Shown: piece by piece, positions 54,001 through 63,156 of the stretch
Numbering within the stretch: the stretch's first letter is position 1
Layout of the letters: the number at the start of each line of letters is the position of its first letter
Assembly (NCBI RefSeq): GCF_003627215.1
Contig: NZ_CP032677.1
Coordinates: 2,237,501-2,301,500, forward strand
Direction: 5' to 3'
DNA: 64,000 bases
Source of the DNA: Pseudomonas sp. Leaf58
Lineage (GTDB): Bacteria > Pseudomonadota > Gammaproteobacteria > Pseudomonadales > Pseudomonadaceae
Program-made: the position numbers and the translations under genes
The notes under the pieces: model-generated
What the model was told of the DNA's origin: nothing
What the model saw: only the letters and a program-made list of their open reading frames with translations
The model's database searches: none

Positions 54001-54651
54001 TCAGAACCAGCGATCGTTCTTCTTGCGCCCACGGGTCAACGCCGGCAGGATCAGCCCCACCAACAAGCCTGCGCCGGCAATGCTGCCGCCATACACCATG
54101 TAACGCATCATCACCTGCTTGTTCTCGTCACCCAGGCGGGCTTGGGTATCGCGCAGCTCCGACTGGCTCTGGTCAAGCTGTTCATTTAGCGCCTTGTTGC
54201 GCGCTTCCAGTTCGTCGATCAACTTTTTGCGCGAATCGAGGGTTTCCTGCATGCCTTGCACGCGGCTCTTCCAGCTGTCGTCGATGGTTTTCAACTGCCC
54301 GGTCAGGTCGGCGACCTGAGCATCGAGCTGCGGCAGGCGCTCGCCCTGGCCCGGCACTGCCTGCAAGTCGTTGCTGAGGATCCACACCAAATCACCGTTC
54401 TGCCCGCGCACTTGGCTGTAATTGCCTTGGCTGCCGATCAGGGTCAGCTTCTGCCCTGACTTGAGGGTGCCGACGATACGGTGGCCATCGGTTGGGCCGC
54501 TGCGCACGTAGGTGCTCAGGCTGTCGCTAACCCAGCGTGCATCGCTGGCAGGCTCTTCGGCGTGCACTGGGGCGGCAAGGGCTACCAGGCTGGCGATCAG
54601 GCCGCTGCGCAGGGCATTAAAGGCGGAAGCAGTGGGGCGGGAGTCGGGCAT
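54001..54651 (-). CDS. SH3-domain membrane protein of the TIGR04211 type
   Basis: 216 residues from the ATG at 54651; the longer frame covers upstream DNA. A signal peptide (SGLIASLVALAAPVHAEE), a bacterial SH3-like domain (ARWVSDSLSTYVRSGPTDGH, LTLIGSQGNYSQVR), then a coiled coil about residues 105-185 (LDAQVADLTGQLKTIDDSWK, SRKKLIDELEARNKALNEQL). A C-terminal membrane helix (YMVYGGSIAGAGLLVGLILP) and a basic tail follow. Widely conserved in Pseudomonas; function unknown, presumably periplasmic and inner-membrane anchored. Confidence 0.87.
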   Translation of the reverse strand: MPDSRPTASAFNALRSGLIASLVALAAPVHAEEPASDARWVSDSLSTYVRSGPTDGHRIVGTLKSGQKLTLIGSQGNYSQVRGQNGDLVWILSNDLQAVPGQGERLPQLDAQVADLTGQLKTIDDSWKSRVQGMQETLDSRKKLIDELEARNKALNEQLDQSQSELRDTQARLGDENKQVMMRYMVYGGSIAGAGLLVGLILPALTRGRKKNDRWF

Positions 54652-54873
54652 GTGGGGTCTTCGCTGAAACAGGACAAAAGTAGGCCCGCTGACTGGGCCG
54701 ATGAACCGGTCGCTGAGTTGACCGTCAGCGAAAGACCGTTTTTTTGTCAGCAGGTTCATCACCTAACGTCGGAAATGTCTGCAAGATGTTGCAGGGTAGA
54801 TCGCCGCGGCCAGCGACCGGGGCTCATGCCAGGGCTACACTCAAGCGTTCACACTCTTTCATGGAGCAAGACC

Positions 54874-55353
54874 ATGACAGCCAAGAACACCATCTGCCTG
54901 TGGTACGACAACGATGCCGAGGAAGCCGCCAACTTCTATGCCAGCGTTTTCCCCGACAGCAGGGTGATTGCGTTACACAAGGCGCCGAGTGATTACCCGT
55001 CGGGCAAGCAAGGTGAGGTGATCACCGTCGAATTCACCGTCATGGGCATCCCCTGCGTGGGGCTCAATGGCGGCAAGGCCTTCACGCATTGCGAGGCGTT
55101 TTCGTTCCAGGTCAGCACCGAGGACCAGGCCGAAACCGACCGCTTGTGGGATGCCATTGTTGGTAACGGCGGCGCGGCCAGCGTGTGCGGCTGGTGCAAG
55201 GACAAATGGGGGATCTCGTGGCAGATCACCCCACGCATCTTGATCCAAGCCATGGACCACCCCGACCGCGCAGCGGCCAAACGGGCGTTCGAGGCCATGA
55301 TGCAGATGGGCAAGATCGACGTGGCCAGGATAGAGGCGGCGTTAAAAGGCTAA
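54874..55353 (+). CDS. VOC-family protein, PhnB-like
   Basis: 159 residues from the ATG at 54874 (GGAG upstream). Glyoxalase-like fold: ICLWYDNDAEEAANFYASVF, VEFTVMGIPCVGLNGGKAFT, WCKDKWGISWQITPRILIQA. Often mis-annotated as 3-demethylubiquinone methyltransferase. The metal ligands of true glyoxalases are not obvious. Solitary gene with a hairpin after it. Confidence 0.88.
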   Translation: MTAKNTICLWYDNDAEEAANFYASVFPDSRVIALHKAPSDYPSGKQGEVITVEFTVMGIPCVGLNGGKAFTHCEAFSFQVSTEDQAETDRLWDAIVGNGGAASVCGWCKDKWGISWQITPRILIQAMDHPDRAAAKRAFEAMMQMGKIDVARIEAALKG

Positions 55354-55398
55354 TGCCGCGGCGGTTGTGCCAGAACGGCCGGGCGTCGTAAACCCAGC

Positions 55399-55425
55399 CC
55401 TTTGGGCTGCGCAGCAGCCCAAAGG
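55399..55425. terminator. Bidirectional hairpin
   Basis: CCTTTGGGCTGC-GCA-GCAGCCCAAAGG, a perfect 12-bp stem, between the convergent VOC and BCCT genes. Confidence 0.8.
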
Positions 55426-55440
55426 TCGCCTCGGGGGCGA

Positions 55441-57189
55441 TCAGTTGCCGGTTACTTCGGCCTCTGCCGTTACCGGTTTCACTGATGCCTTCTTCTCCTG
55501 CACCACAATGTAGAACTCTTCGCCATGCTTCACCGCACCATACAGCACGGCCTTTTCGATCAGTTCATTGCCGCGCAGGTGGCGCAGCATCATCGGGTCC
55601 TTGCGCAGGTCACGGTACAGCGCCAGGCACAGCAGTACCATCACCAAGACGAACGGCAGCGCCACGACGATGGTCAGGTTTTGCAGCCCGGTCAGCGCCT
55701 CGCCAGGGTCTCGCGGGTCGCCGATGGCCAGCATGATCGCGGCCACCGTACCGGTCAGTGCGCCCCAGAAGATCACCGTGCGCCGCGATGGCGTGGTGGT
55801 GCCGTGCTCCGACAGCGTGCCCATCACCAGCGAAGCCGCGTCGGCCCCCGAGACGAAGAAGATGCCTACCAAGATCATCACCAGCACCGAGGTCGCCGAG
55901 GCCCATGGGTAGCTGTCTAGCAACTGGTACAGCGCGTGGTTGCTGTTGACCGCACCGTTGGTCAGCTGGAAGGCGCCTTCGCGCAGGGCCTCGATACTGG
56001 CGCCGCCGAAAATGGTGAACCACACCAGGCTGACCAGGCTCGGCACCAGCAGCACCCCGGTGACGAACTGGCGAATGGTCCGGCCGCGGCTGATGCGGGC
56101 AATGAACATGCCCACGAACGGCGTCCAGGAAATCCACCACGCCCAGTAGAACACGGTCCAGCCCGCCAGCCAGCTGTTCATTTGCTCGCCGCCGCTGGCG
56201 TTGGTGCGGGCCATCATTTCTGGCAGCATCTTGATGTAGATGCCGATCGAAGTCGGCAGCAGGTTGAGCATCAACAGGGTGGGGCCGACCATGAACACGA
56301 ACACTGCCAGCACCAACGCCAGCACCATGTTGGTGTTGGACAACCACTGGATGCCCTTACCGACGCCCGACACCGCCGAGGTGACGAAGGCAATGGTCAG
56401 CAGGGTAATGATCGAGATGTAAAACAGTTTGCCGGGGCTTTCGATCCAGCCGTTGTATTCCAGGCCGCCGGCGATTTGCAAGGCGCCCAGGCCCAACGAG
56501 GCGGCCGAGCCGAACAGCGTGGCGAAAATCGCCATCATGTCGATCAGGCGGCCGAGTGGGCCATTGGCGTGTTTGCCGATCAGCGGCCGGAAGGCGGCGG
56601 AAATCAGTTGCGAACGCCCGCGGCGGTAGGTGCCATAGGCAATCACCAGGCCGACAATGGCGTACATGGCCCACGGGTGCAGGGTCCAATGGAACAGCGT
56701 GGTGGCCATGGCCACCTGCATGGCTTCGCTCGACTGCCCGGTGGTTGACCCAGGTGGCGGCGACACGTAGTGCGACAGGGGTTCGGCAACGCCGAAGAAC
56801 ATCAGGCCGATGCCCATGCCGGCGCTGAACATCATCGCCACCCAAGACACCGTACGGAACTCTGGCTGTTCACCATCACGCCCCAGTGGGACCCGGCCGT
56901 AACGGCTGGCGGCCAGCCACAGCACGAACACCACGAACAAGGTGGAGGTGAGCACGAAGAACCAGCCGAAGTTGAGAATGACCCAGGACTGCGCGCTGGA
57001 GGCGCTGCTGGCGAGGCTGGCCTGGTTGAGGAAGCCCCACAGCACGAAAGCGATTGCCAGAAGGCTGGTAAAACCAAAGACGACCCAATCAAGCTTGCCC
57101 TCGAAATGCCGGTCCTGGCGGGCTTCTGCGGTTTTCGAGGGGTCGGTCACGCCAAGGTCGAGTGTTTCGGTGATATGTTCCTTTGCCAT
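55441..57189 (-). CDS. BCCT-family betaine/choline/carnitine transporter
   Basis: 582 residues, about 12 helices, typical BCCT length. The signature region contains WTVFYWAWWISWTPFVGMFI followed by ARISRGRTIRQFV, and AAFRPLIGKH and GVGKGIQWLSNTNM are also characteristic. The N-terminal 30 and C-terminal 60 residues are cytoplasmic (tail with EEFYIVVQEKKA). Transports a quaternary ammonium osmolyte, probably with Na+ or H+. No betaine genes lie beside it, so the substrate is open. Confidence 0.93.
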   Translation of the reverse strand: MAKEHITETLDLGVTDPSKTAEARQDRHFEGKLDWVVFGFTSLLAIAFVLWGFLNQASLASSASSAQSWVILNFGWFFVLTSTLFVVFVLWLAASRYGRVPLGRDGEQPEFRTVSWVAMMFSAGMGIGLMFFGVAEPLSHYVSPPPGSTTGQSSEAMQVAMATTLFHWTLHPWAMYAIVGLVIAYGTYRRGRSQLISAAFRPLIGKHANGPLGRLIDMMAIFATLFGSAASLGLGALQIAGGLEYNGWIESPGKLFYISIITLLTIAFVTSAVSGVGKGIQWLSNTNMVLALVLAVFVFMVGPTLLMLNLLPTSIGIYIKMLPEMMARTNASGGEQMNSWLAGWTVFYWAWWISWTPFVGMFIARISRGRTIRQFVTGVLLVPSLVSLVWFTIFGGASIEALREGAFQLTNGAVNSNHALYQLLDSYPWASATSVLVMILVGIFFVSGADAASLVMGTLSEHGTTTPSRRTVIFWGALTGTVAAIMLAIGDPRDPGEALTGLQNLTIVVALPFVLVMVLLCLALYRDLRKDPMMLRHLRGNELIEKAVLYGAVKHGEEFYIVVQEKKASVKPVTAEAEVTGN

Positions 57190-57505
57190 GAATGATGAGG
57201 CCCCTTTTCTGGCTTACCTGCAGGCGCAGGCTTGTTGTTGTATGGGCTACCGAGTTCGATGACGGCCTCGGCGGGGAAATTTGCGGGCCGATTATCCTGC
57301 GCCCGAAACAGCGGCTCCTGTCCCCATAACGCCCTGGGGCGTCCCTTACGCGACCTGCCAAATACTTTTAGTTCTGGGGGCGATAGCCCTTTCTGCCTCG
57401 GGTTCTGGTACCCTGATGGGCATTAACCGGGCCTGCTCATCCGAGCACCGTAGAAGCGCTGCTGCTAGTGGGCCTGGCCGTACCAGGAAACGGAGATTCG
57501 TCAAA
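57190..57505. other. 316-base divergent intergenic region
   Basis: Between the BCCT gene and a small conserved gene. It holds both promoters; TTTCTGCCTCGGG and a later GGTACCCTGATGG look like weak promoter candidates for the plus side. No coding sequence or palindrome stands out. Confidence 0.4.
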
Positions 57506-57823
57506 ATGGCCACTGACCGTGTGAGCCTGATTCATTTCGATAAATTGAGCATGAGCCCTGCCGCTGCCGATCGGTTCCAGAAAGCCCTCGACGCGCTAGA
57601 AGCGCTCAAGCTGCAGGACCGGTACGTGTACCTCATCGCTCCTTATCTGGGTGATGTCGCTGACGCCTCCGACGCCGAACAACTGGCCACGGCCCTGGAA
57701 CAGGGCTTGCGCGTGGTTGACGAACTGCTGGCCGCCAGGTCGGTGAGCAAACTCAAGGCCGAGGAAGTGCGCCAGGTGTTTGACAGCGCCGCCGAACGTG
57801 CAAAGGCAGAAATGCCCGGCTGA
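57506..57823 (+). CDS. Small conserved protein of unknown function
   Basis: 105 residues from the ATG at 57506 (CGGAG 9 bases upstream). Entirely helical look and acidic: SLIHFDKLSMSPAAADRFQK, ALDALEALKLQDRYVYLIAP, then a C-terminal EEVRQVFDSAAERAKAEMPG. No signal peptide or membrane helix. It is followed after 8 bases by the DUF1289 gene and then by a RhtB-type gene, so a three-gene transcript is likely. I do not recognise a function. Confidence 0.8.
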   Translation: MATDRVSLIHFDKLSMSPAAADRFQKALDALEALKLQDRYVYLIAPYLGDVADASDAEQLATALEQGLRVVDELLAARSVSKLKAEEVRQVFDSAAERAKAEMPG

Positions 57824-57831
57824 GCAGTGGC

Positions 57832-58032
57832 ATGGCCAAAGACATCGACAACCCCTGCGTCTCGTTATGCCAGCTCAACAGCGAGCTGTGCGTGAGCTGT
57901 GGCCGCACCCGCGATGAAATCCGCAAGTGGCGGGGCATGAAGCGCCCCGAGAAGATGGCCACCGTGCAGCGGGCGGCAACGCGCATGAAGGCTCTCGCCA
58001 AGAAGGCGGCCAAGCGGCAGAATGCCGACTGA
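57832..58032 (+). CDS. DUF1289 family small cysteine protein
   Basis: 66 residues. The conserved CVSLC...CVSCGRTRDEI motif gives two cysteine pairs (C-x3-C and C-x2-C) that probably bind zinc, with a basic C-terminal tail (MKALAKKAAKRQNAD). Length and motif match DUF1289. Starts 8 bases after the preceding small gene. Role unknown. Confidence 0.88.
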   Translation: MAKDIDNPCVSLCQLNSELCVSCGRTRDEIRKWRGMKRPEKMATVQRAATRMKALAKKAAKRQNAD

Positions 58033-58082
58033 ACCTGCGTGAGTACCACGCGAACCTTCCTGATTGTTTGACGAGCCTGATA

Positions 58083-58724
58083 ATGGATTCTCACTCGCTG
58101 TTTGCGTTTACCTTGGTCGCCGCCATCGCGATCGCCAGCCCCGGCCCTGCCACCCTGATGGCCATCAATAACAGCCTGGCCCACGGCCAGCGCAGCGCGA
58201 TCTGGTCGTCGCTGGGCAATGGCTCCGGGCTGTTCTGCCTGTCGGCTGCAGCCATGCTTGGGCTGGGTGCACTGCTGGCTAGTTCTGAAATGCTGTTCAA
58301 TGCCGTGAAAATCCTCGGCGCGGGCTACCTGTTCTACTTGGGCGCGCGGCAACTGCTGAAAAAAAGCCCGATGCTGGCGCAGGGCGGCGCAGAGGGCGTA
58401 GCCAAGGTCCGGCCGACGCCGCTGAAGCTGTACAAGTCGGCGTTTCTTACCGCGGTGACCAACCCCAAGGCGACCATGTTCTTCACCGCGCTGTTCCCGC
58501 AGTTCATCGATCAAGGGGCGGCGTTGCTGCCGCAGTTCCTGATCCTGACCGGGATTTTTGTAGCGTTGTCGCTGGTTTCGCTGAGCCTGTATGCCGCCTT
58601 GGCGGCACGCGCCAAGGGCGTATTGACTCGGCCCTCGCTGTCGCGTTGGGTAAGCCGGGTGGTGGGCACAACCTTCATCGGTTTTGGCGCGGCCATCCTG
58701 GCGATGCGCCGGCAGGGGGCCTGA
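58083..58724 (+). CDS. LysE/RhtB amino-acid exporter (copy C)
   Basis: 213 residues from the ATG at 58083. About six helices; family blocks ASPGPATLMAINNSLAHGQR, TAVTNPKATMFFTALFPQFI. The third RhtB-family gene in the window. It follows the DUF1289 gene by 50 bases. Substrate unknown. Confidence 0.9.
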   Translation: MDSHSLFAFTLVAAIAIASPGPATLMAINNSLAHGQRSAIWSSLGNGSGLFCLSAAAMLGLGALLASSEMLFNAVKILGAGYLFYLGARQLLKKSPMLAQGGAEGVAKVRPTPLKLYKSAFLTAVTNPKATMFFTALFPQFIDQGAALLPQFLILTGIFVALSLVSLSLYAALAARAKGVLTRPSLSRWVSRVVGTTFIGFGAAILAMRRQGA

Positions 58725-58958
58725 AGTAGGCGGGTGTTGCAGCGCAACACCTCCAGCTTCGTAGCCGCCAATGGCGGTTGATTGGGCCGGCACAGCTGTT
58801 GCCGGCCTGTTTCTTCTGGCCGATAAAAGGCCAGCCTGATGGCCTGCCATGGTCCAAACTGTCTACACGCACAAATGGATGCTGCGCCCAACCACAGGAA
58901 GTGCAGCCTTTGGCCACCGCTGCAGGTCGCCGGATGTTACATGGGTCGAGGGTTGTTG

Positions 58959-59750
58959 ATGATCGAGCGTTGCTTTCGCCACGCCTTGCGGCTGTTGCCG
59001 TGCCTGTTGTTGCTGCCCTTGGCGGCGGTAGCCGATGAGCCATGTCGGCGGCTGACCGCCACCGGCAACCCGGAATACCCTCCCTATTTGTGGCGCGACC
59101 CGCAAAACCCGCAGCAGCTGATCGGTGTCAATACTGACCTGCTCAAGTACCTGGGCAAGCAGTTGGGGCTGGAAATCGAAGTTGTTTATAGCGGGCCGTG
59201 GTCGCGCGCCCAGGAAGAAGTGCGCACGGGCCGCATCGACCTGATGGCCGGGTATTTCCTGACCAGAGCCCGCCAGCAACAGATGGACTTCGTCGCCCCG
59301 CCATTTCTGTACACCCCCAGCGTGGTTTGGGTGCGCCAGGGCAATGCCTTTGTCTACCAGCAATGGGCCGACCTCAAGGGCCGTAAAGGCGGCACGCTGG
59401 TCAACAACAGCCACGGCCAGCAGTTCGACGACTACGCCAAGGCAAACCTCACCCTCGAGGCAGTGCCCAGTGCCAGGCAAGCGTTCGAGAAGTTGATGCA
59501 CAAGCGCAGCGATTACGTGGTGTACGAGCAGTACCCCGGCATGGCGCTGGTAAGTACGCTGGGCATCACAGGGGCGGTGCAAGTGCTGGCGCCACCCATT
59601 TCCAGCGAAGGTTTGTACCTGGCGATGTCGCGCGAATCGCCGTGCAATCAGCCGCAGCTGCGTGAGGCGCTGGCACGGGAGATGGAAAAGATCGTTGCCG
59701 GGGCGCTGCCGGAGCAGCTGTTGCAACAGAACCTGGGGCGTTGGCAGTAG
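58959..59750 (+). CDS. Periplasmic amino-acid-type binding protein
   Basis: 263 residues from the ATG at 58959 (GAGGG upstream); an ATG six codons earlier is possible. A signal peptide (LRLLPCLLLLPLAAVADEP) precedes an SBP_bac_3 fold: GNPEYPPYLW, GVNTDLLKYLGKQLGLEIEV, TGRIDLMAGYFLTRARQQQM, LTLEAVPSARQAFEKLMHKR. No permease or ATPase gene accompanies it, so it is an orphan solute-binding protein, perhaps for a distant ABC system or a sensor. It ends 16 bases before the convergent XdhC gene. Confidence 0.87.
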   Translation: MIERCFRHALRLLPCLLLLPLAAVADEPCRRLTATGNPEYPPYLWRDPQNPQQLIGVNTDLLKYLGKQLGLEIEVVYSGPWSRAQEEVRTGRIDLMAGYFLTRARQQQMDFVAPPFLYTPSVVWVRQGNAFVYQQWADLKGRKGGTLVNNSHGQQFDDYAKANLTLEAVPSARQAFEKLMHKRSDYVVYEQYPGMALVSTLGITGAVQVLAPPISSEGLYLAMSRESPCNQPQLREALAREMEKIVAGALPEQLLQQNLGRWQ

Positions 59751-59766
59751 CCGCCTGGTGCACGTC

Positions 59767-60786
59767 TTACAGGGACCGCGCCAGCTGTTCGGCTTGCTTG
59801 GCCCGGGTCATGCTGGCCGCCCCAGGCAGGCGGACGTCGTTCTTTACCGCGAGGATCTCAGCCATGACGCTGACGGCGATCTCAGCTGGGGTCTTGCTGC
59901 CGATGTAGATGCCGATCGGGCCGTGCAGGCGCTGCAGCGACGCTTCGCTTTCGCCGAAGTGCTCGATCAGCCGCGCGCGGCGCAGCTGGCTGTTGCGCTG
60001 GGAGCCGATGGCGCCAATGTAGAACGCCGGGCTGTGCAAGGCTTCGAGCAGGGCCAGGTCGTCCAGCTTGGGGTCGTGGCTGACGGCGACAATGGCGCTG
60101 CGCAGGTCAGGGGCGAAGGCGCGCACCACGTCGTCCGGCATGCCAGCCAGGCGGTTGACGCCAGCCAGGTTCCACCCCGCCGTGTACTCCGGGCGTGGGT
60201 CGCACAGTGAAACGCTGAAGCCATTGAACAGGGCCATGGTCGCCAGGTATTCGGCGAGCGCGCCGGCCCCGATCAACAGCAAGCGGTAGCCTGGGCCGAG
60301 GGTGCTGAGCATGTGTTGGCCATCGAAGCGGAACAGTTCGGCGGTGGTGGTGGCGGTGAGACGGGCTGTGCCACTGTGCAGGTCGAGCTCACGGCGAACC
60401 AGGCTGCCGCTGTCTAGGCTAGCCAGCAACTGTTCGAGGTGGGGCAGCGACGGGGCGAATTCCACAACCAGTTCGAGGGTACCGCCACAGGGTAGGCCGA
60501 AGCGGTGGGCTTCGTCGGCGCTGACGCCATAGCGCACCACCTGGGGCAGGCCGTCAGGCATGCCGGGGCCGCCGTAGGCAGTGGTGTAGCGGTGGATGAG
60601 GTCGTCTTCGATACAGCCGCCGGAAACACTGCCGACCACCCGGCCGTCACTGCGCAGGGCCATCATCGAGCCCACCGGGCGAGGGGAAGAACCCCAGGTG
60701 CGGGCGACCGTGGCGAGTAAGGCGCGGTGGCCGGCGGCTAGCCAGTCTCGAGTGGTGCGCAGCACTAGCAGGTCGATGCTTTCCAT
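59767..60786 (-). CDS. XdhC-family molybdenum-cofactor insertion factor
   Basis: 339 residues from the ATG at 60786; the upstream 19 codons are unlikely to be coding. The N-terminal XdhC_CoxI part has TVARTWGSSPRPVGSMMALR and SVSGGCIEDDLIHR, and the C-terminal Rossmann-like part YRLLLIGAGALAEYLATMAL. Members bind sulfurated Moco and load it into molybdenum hydroxylases. The molybdenum hydroxylase large and small subunit genes lie just upstream on the same strand (121 bases away, with a REP element between). Confidence 0.9.
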   Translation of the reverse strand: MESIDLLVLRTTRDWLAAGHRALLATVARTWGSSPRPVGSMMALRSDGRVVGSVSGGCIEDDLIHRYTTAYGGPGMPDGLPQVVRYGVSADEAHRFGLPCGGTLELVVEFAPSLPHLEQLLASLDSGSLVRRELDLHSGTARLTATTTAELFRFDGQHMLSTLGPGYRLLLIGAGALAEYLATMALFNGFSVSLCDPRPEYTAGWNLAGVNRLAGMPDDVVRAFAPDLRSAIVAVSHDPKLDDLALLEALHSPAFYIGAIGSQRNSQLRRARLIEHFGESEASLQRLHGPIGIYIGSKTPAEIAVSVMAEILAVKNDVRLPGAASMTRAKQAEQLARSL

Positions 60787-60820
60787 GGGGACTCCGGTAA
60801 AACTGATGTTCAAGGGTGGC

Positions 60821-60858
60821 TGTGCCGGCCTCTTCGCGGGCAAGCCCGCTCCTACAGG
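60821..60858. repeat. REP element
   Basis: TGTGCCGGCCTCTTCGCGGG followed by CAAGCCCGCTCCTACAGG, the canonical putida-type single REP, between the xdhC-like and molybdenum hydroxylase genes. Confidence 0.85.
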
Positions 60859-60906
60859 TACTGAGCAGGTCTTGCGGGCGTGCCCGCATGGGGCGTCCTG
60901 GTGCAG

Positions 60907-63156
60907 TCAGCTGAAGGTATGGCGACTCAGTGGCAGGCTGCGCACGCGCTGGCCGGTGAGCTGCGCGACCGCATTGACCACCGCCGGGGCCACAGCGGGC
61001 AGCGGTGGCTCGCCAATACCGCCCATCTTCGCCCCGCTTTCGACGATGCGCACATGCACCCGGGCCATGCGTGAAGGCGGCAGGATCGGATACAGGTCGT
61101 AGTTGCGCGCGCGCGGCTTGCCATCCACGTATACCGCTTCTTCCAGCAGGGTCTGCGACAGCCCCAGGGCTACCGCGCCGTTGACCTGGTGCTCGATGAT
61201 CGCCGGGTTGACGATGCTGCCTGGGTCGATGGCCTGCCAGATGTCGTGTACCTTGACCTGGCCATTTTCGATCGACACCTCGGCAATCACTGCGGCCTCC
61301 GAGCCAAACGGTGAAGCCATGGCCACGCCACGTGCCCGCTTGCTGCCGTCCTCGGCAGTGAAGGGGCCACGCTTCCAGCCACCGGACAACTCGGCGACAG
61401 CCTGCAGCAGGTTGGTCAGGCGTGCATTGCCGCGCAGCAGGTGCAGGCGCAGTTCGAACGGGTCCTTGCCGCCTTTGTCGGCCAGTTCATCGAGGAACGA
61501 CTCATAGAAGAAGTCGTTCAGCGAGTTGCCCACCGAGCGCCAGTAACCGAGCATGGCTGGGCCTTTGACGTAGATCTGCGCAATGCGTTTGTTGGCGATG
61601 GCGTAGGACTTGCCCGACAGCCCTTCGAGTGCGGTCGGGTCGAGCTTGTCGCCCTGCTTGCCAGCGAGGGCCTCGGTCGGGCCTTCGGTGGCGCTTACGG
61701 CTTCCAGGGCCACTGGCAGGCCGTCGGCATCCAGCGCTGCGCGGAACTTCACCACGGCGACCGGGCGCAGTACATCGCGCAAGAATTCTTCTTCGCGGCT
61801 CCAGATGAGTTTCACCGGCCGGCCCACCGCCTTGGCCAAGGCAATGGCCTGCGGGTAGGGGTTGGCCGAGTCGTACAGGAAGTGGCGGCCAAAGAAGCCG
61901 CCCAGCAACGGCGAATGCAGGGTGATTTGCGCCGGGGCCAGGCCGGTACGCTTGGCGATGTCGTCACGGAACATGTCCGGCGCCTGGTTGGGTAACCACA
62001 CGTCCAGCGTGCCATCAGGATTGAAGCGCGCCAGGGCTGATGGCGGTTCCAACTGGGCGTGGTTGAGGTACTGGTTGTGGTAGGTGGCCTCGACCTGGGT
62101 TTTGGCATTGGCCAGCATGCCGGGCACATCCCCCTGGTTTTCCTCGTCGCGGGCCGGGCCCTCGACGGTGGCCAGGTGCTCGCGCCAGCCGTCGCTAGAG
62201 AAGTCGGCCGGCATCGGCCGTAGTGGGCTGTCGGCGGTGGGCTCCTGCCAGTCCACCTGAATGGCTTCGACCGCGCGCTTGGCATGCCACCAGCGTTCGG
62301 CAACCACGGCCACGGCGCCTGGCAGCTGATGCACCGAGTGCACGCCCTTCATCGCCTTGACCTGCTCTTCGTTGCGCACGCTGCCAACGGTCATGCCCAG
62401 GCGGGGCGCATGTTGCACGGCGGCGTGGAGCATGCCGTCGACCTTGATATCGATGCTGTACACGGCCTTGCCGGTGGACTTGTCGTAGGCATCCAGGCGG
62501 CGTACCGGCTTGCCGATCCAGCGAAATTGGCTGGGGTCGCGCAGCTTGACGCTGGCCGGGTCTGGCACTGGCAGGTCCATGGCACGCTCGGCCAGCTCAC
62601 CGTAGGCGATGGAACGGCCAGTCGTGGTATGTACCACGTTACCCGGCGTGGTAGAGAGTTCTTCGAGCGGCACGCCCAGCTGTTCGGCCCCGGCCTGCAG
62701 CAGCATGGCGCGGGCGAGGGCACCCAGGCGGCGCATGGTCGGGTAGCTCATGCGCACCGACATGCTACCGCCGGTGATGCGCATGCCGTTCTCCATTACC
62801 ACATAAGCTTCCCCAGGCGGCGCGCTGTCGACCACGAAATGGGCCGGGTCGACGTCCAGCTCTTCGCCGACGATCTGTGCCATGGCGGTGAAGGGGCCTT
62901 GCCCGCCCTCCATGAACGGGCTCAGCAGGCGTACCGTGCCGTCTGGGCGGATCTCCAGAAATGCCGGTACCTGGGTGCCGCGTTCGGCGCTGGCTGCTGC
63001 CGCTGCCTGGACGCGGGCCGAGCCCATGGGCAGGCCAAAACCCAGGACCAAGGCACCGACTGCAGTGCCGGCAAGAAAGCGCCGGCGTGACAGGTTGACC
63101 GTCTCGCCGAGTTGCAGTTGGAGCAGTTCGGCGGGGCTATCGACAGGCGTGTTCAT
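60907..63156 (-). CDS. Molybdenum hydroxylase large subunit, IorB-like
   Basis: 749 residues, the size of the isoquinoline 1-oxidoreductase type beta subunit. A twin-arginine signal SRRRFLAGTAVGALVLGFGL near residue 25 sends the folded enzyme to the periplasm. Moco-binding blocks: SVRMSYPTMRRLGALARAML, TYHNQYLNHAQLEPPSALAR, LLGGFFGRHFLYDSANPYPQ, and a late GIGEPPLPAVAPAVVNAVAQ. It hydroxylates an aromatic N-heterocycle or an aldehyde. TGATG overlap with the 2Fe-2S subunit upstream. No cytochrome c subunit is seen. Confidence 0.92.
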   Translation of the reverse strand: MNTPVDSPAELLQLQLGETVNLSRRRFLAGTAVGALVLGFGLPMGSARVQAAAAASAERGTQVPAFLEIRPDGTVRLLSPFMEGGQGPFTAMAQIVGEELDVDPAHFVVDSAPPGEAYVVMENGMRITGGSMSVRMSYPTMRRLGALARAMLLQAGAEQLGVPLEELSTTPGNVVHTTTGRSIAYGELAERAMDLPVPDPASVKLRDPSQFRWIGKPVRRLDAYDKSTGKAVYSIDIKVDGMLHAAVQHAPRLGMTVGSVRNEEQVKAMKGVHSVHQLPGAVAVVAERWWHAKRAVEAIQVDWQEPTADSPLRPMPADFSSDGWREHLATVEGPARDEENQGDVPGMLANAKTQVEATYHNQYLNHAQLEPPSALARFNPDGTLDVWLPNQAPDMFRDDIAKRTGLAPAQITLHSPLLGGFFGRHFLYDSANPYPQAIALAKAVGRPVKLIWSREEEFLRDVLRPVAVVKFRAALDADGLPVALEAVSATEGPTEALAGKQGDKLDPTALEGLSGKSYAIANKRIAQIYVKGPAMLGYWRSVGNSLNDFFYESFLDELADKGGKDPFELRLHLLRGNARLTNLLQAVAELSGGWKRGPFTAEDGSKRARGVAMASPFGSEAAVIAEVSIENGQVKVHDIWQAIDPGSIVNPAIIEHQVNGAVALGLSQTLLEEAVYVDGKPRARNYDLYPILPPSRMARVHVRIVESGAKMGGIGEPPLPAVAPAVVNAVAQLTGQRVRSLPLSRHTFS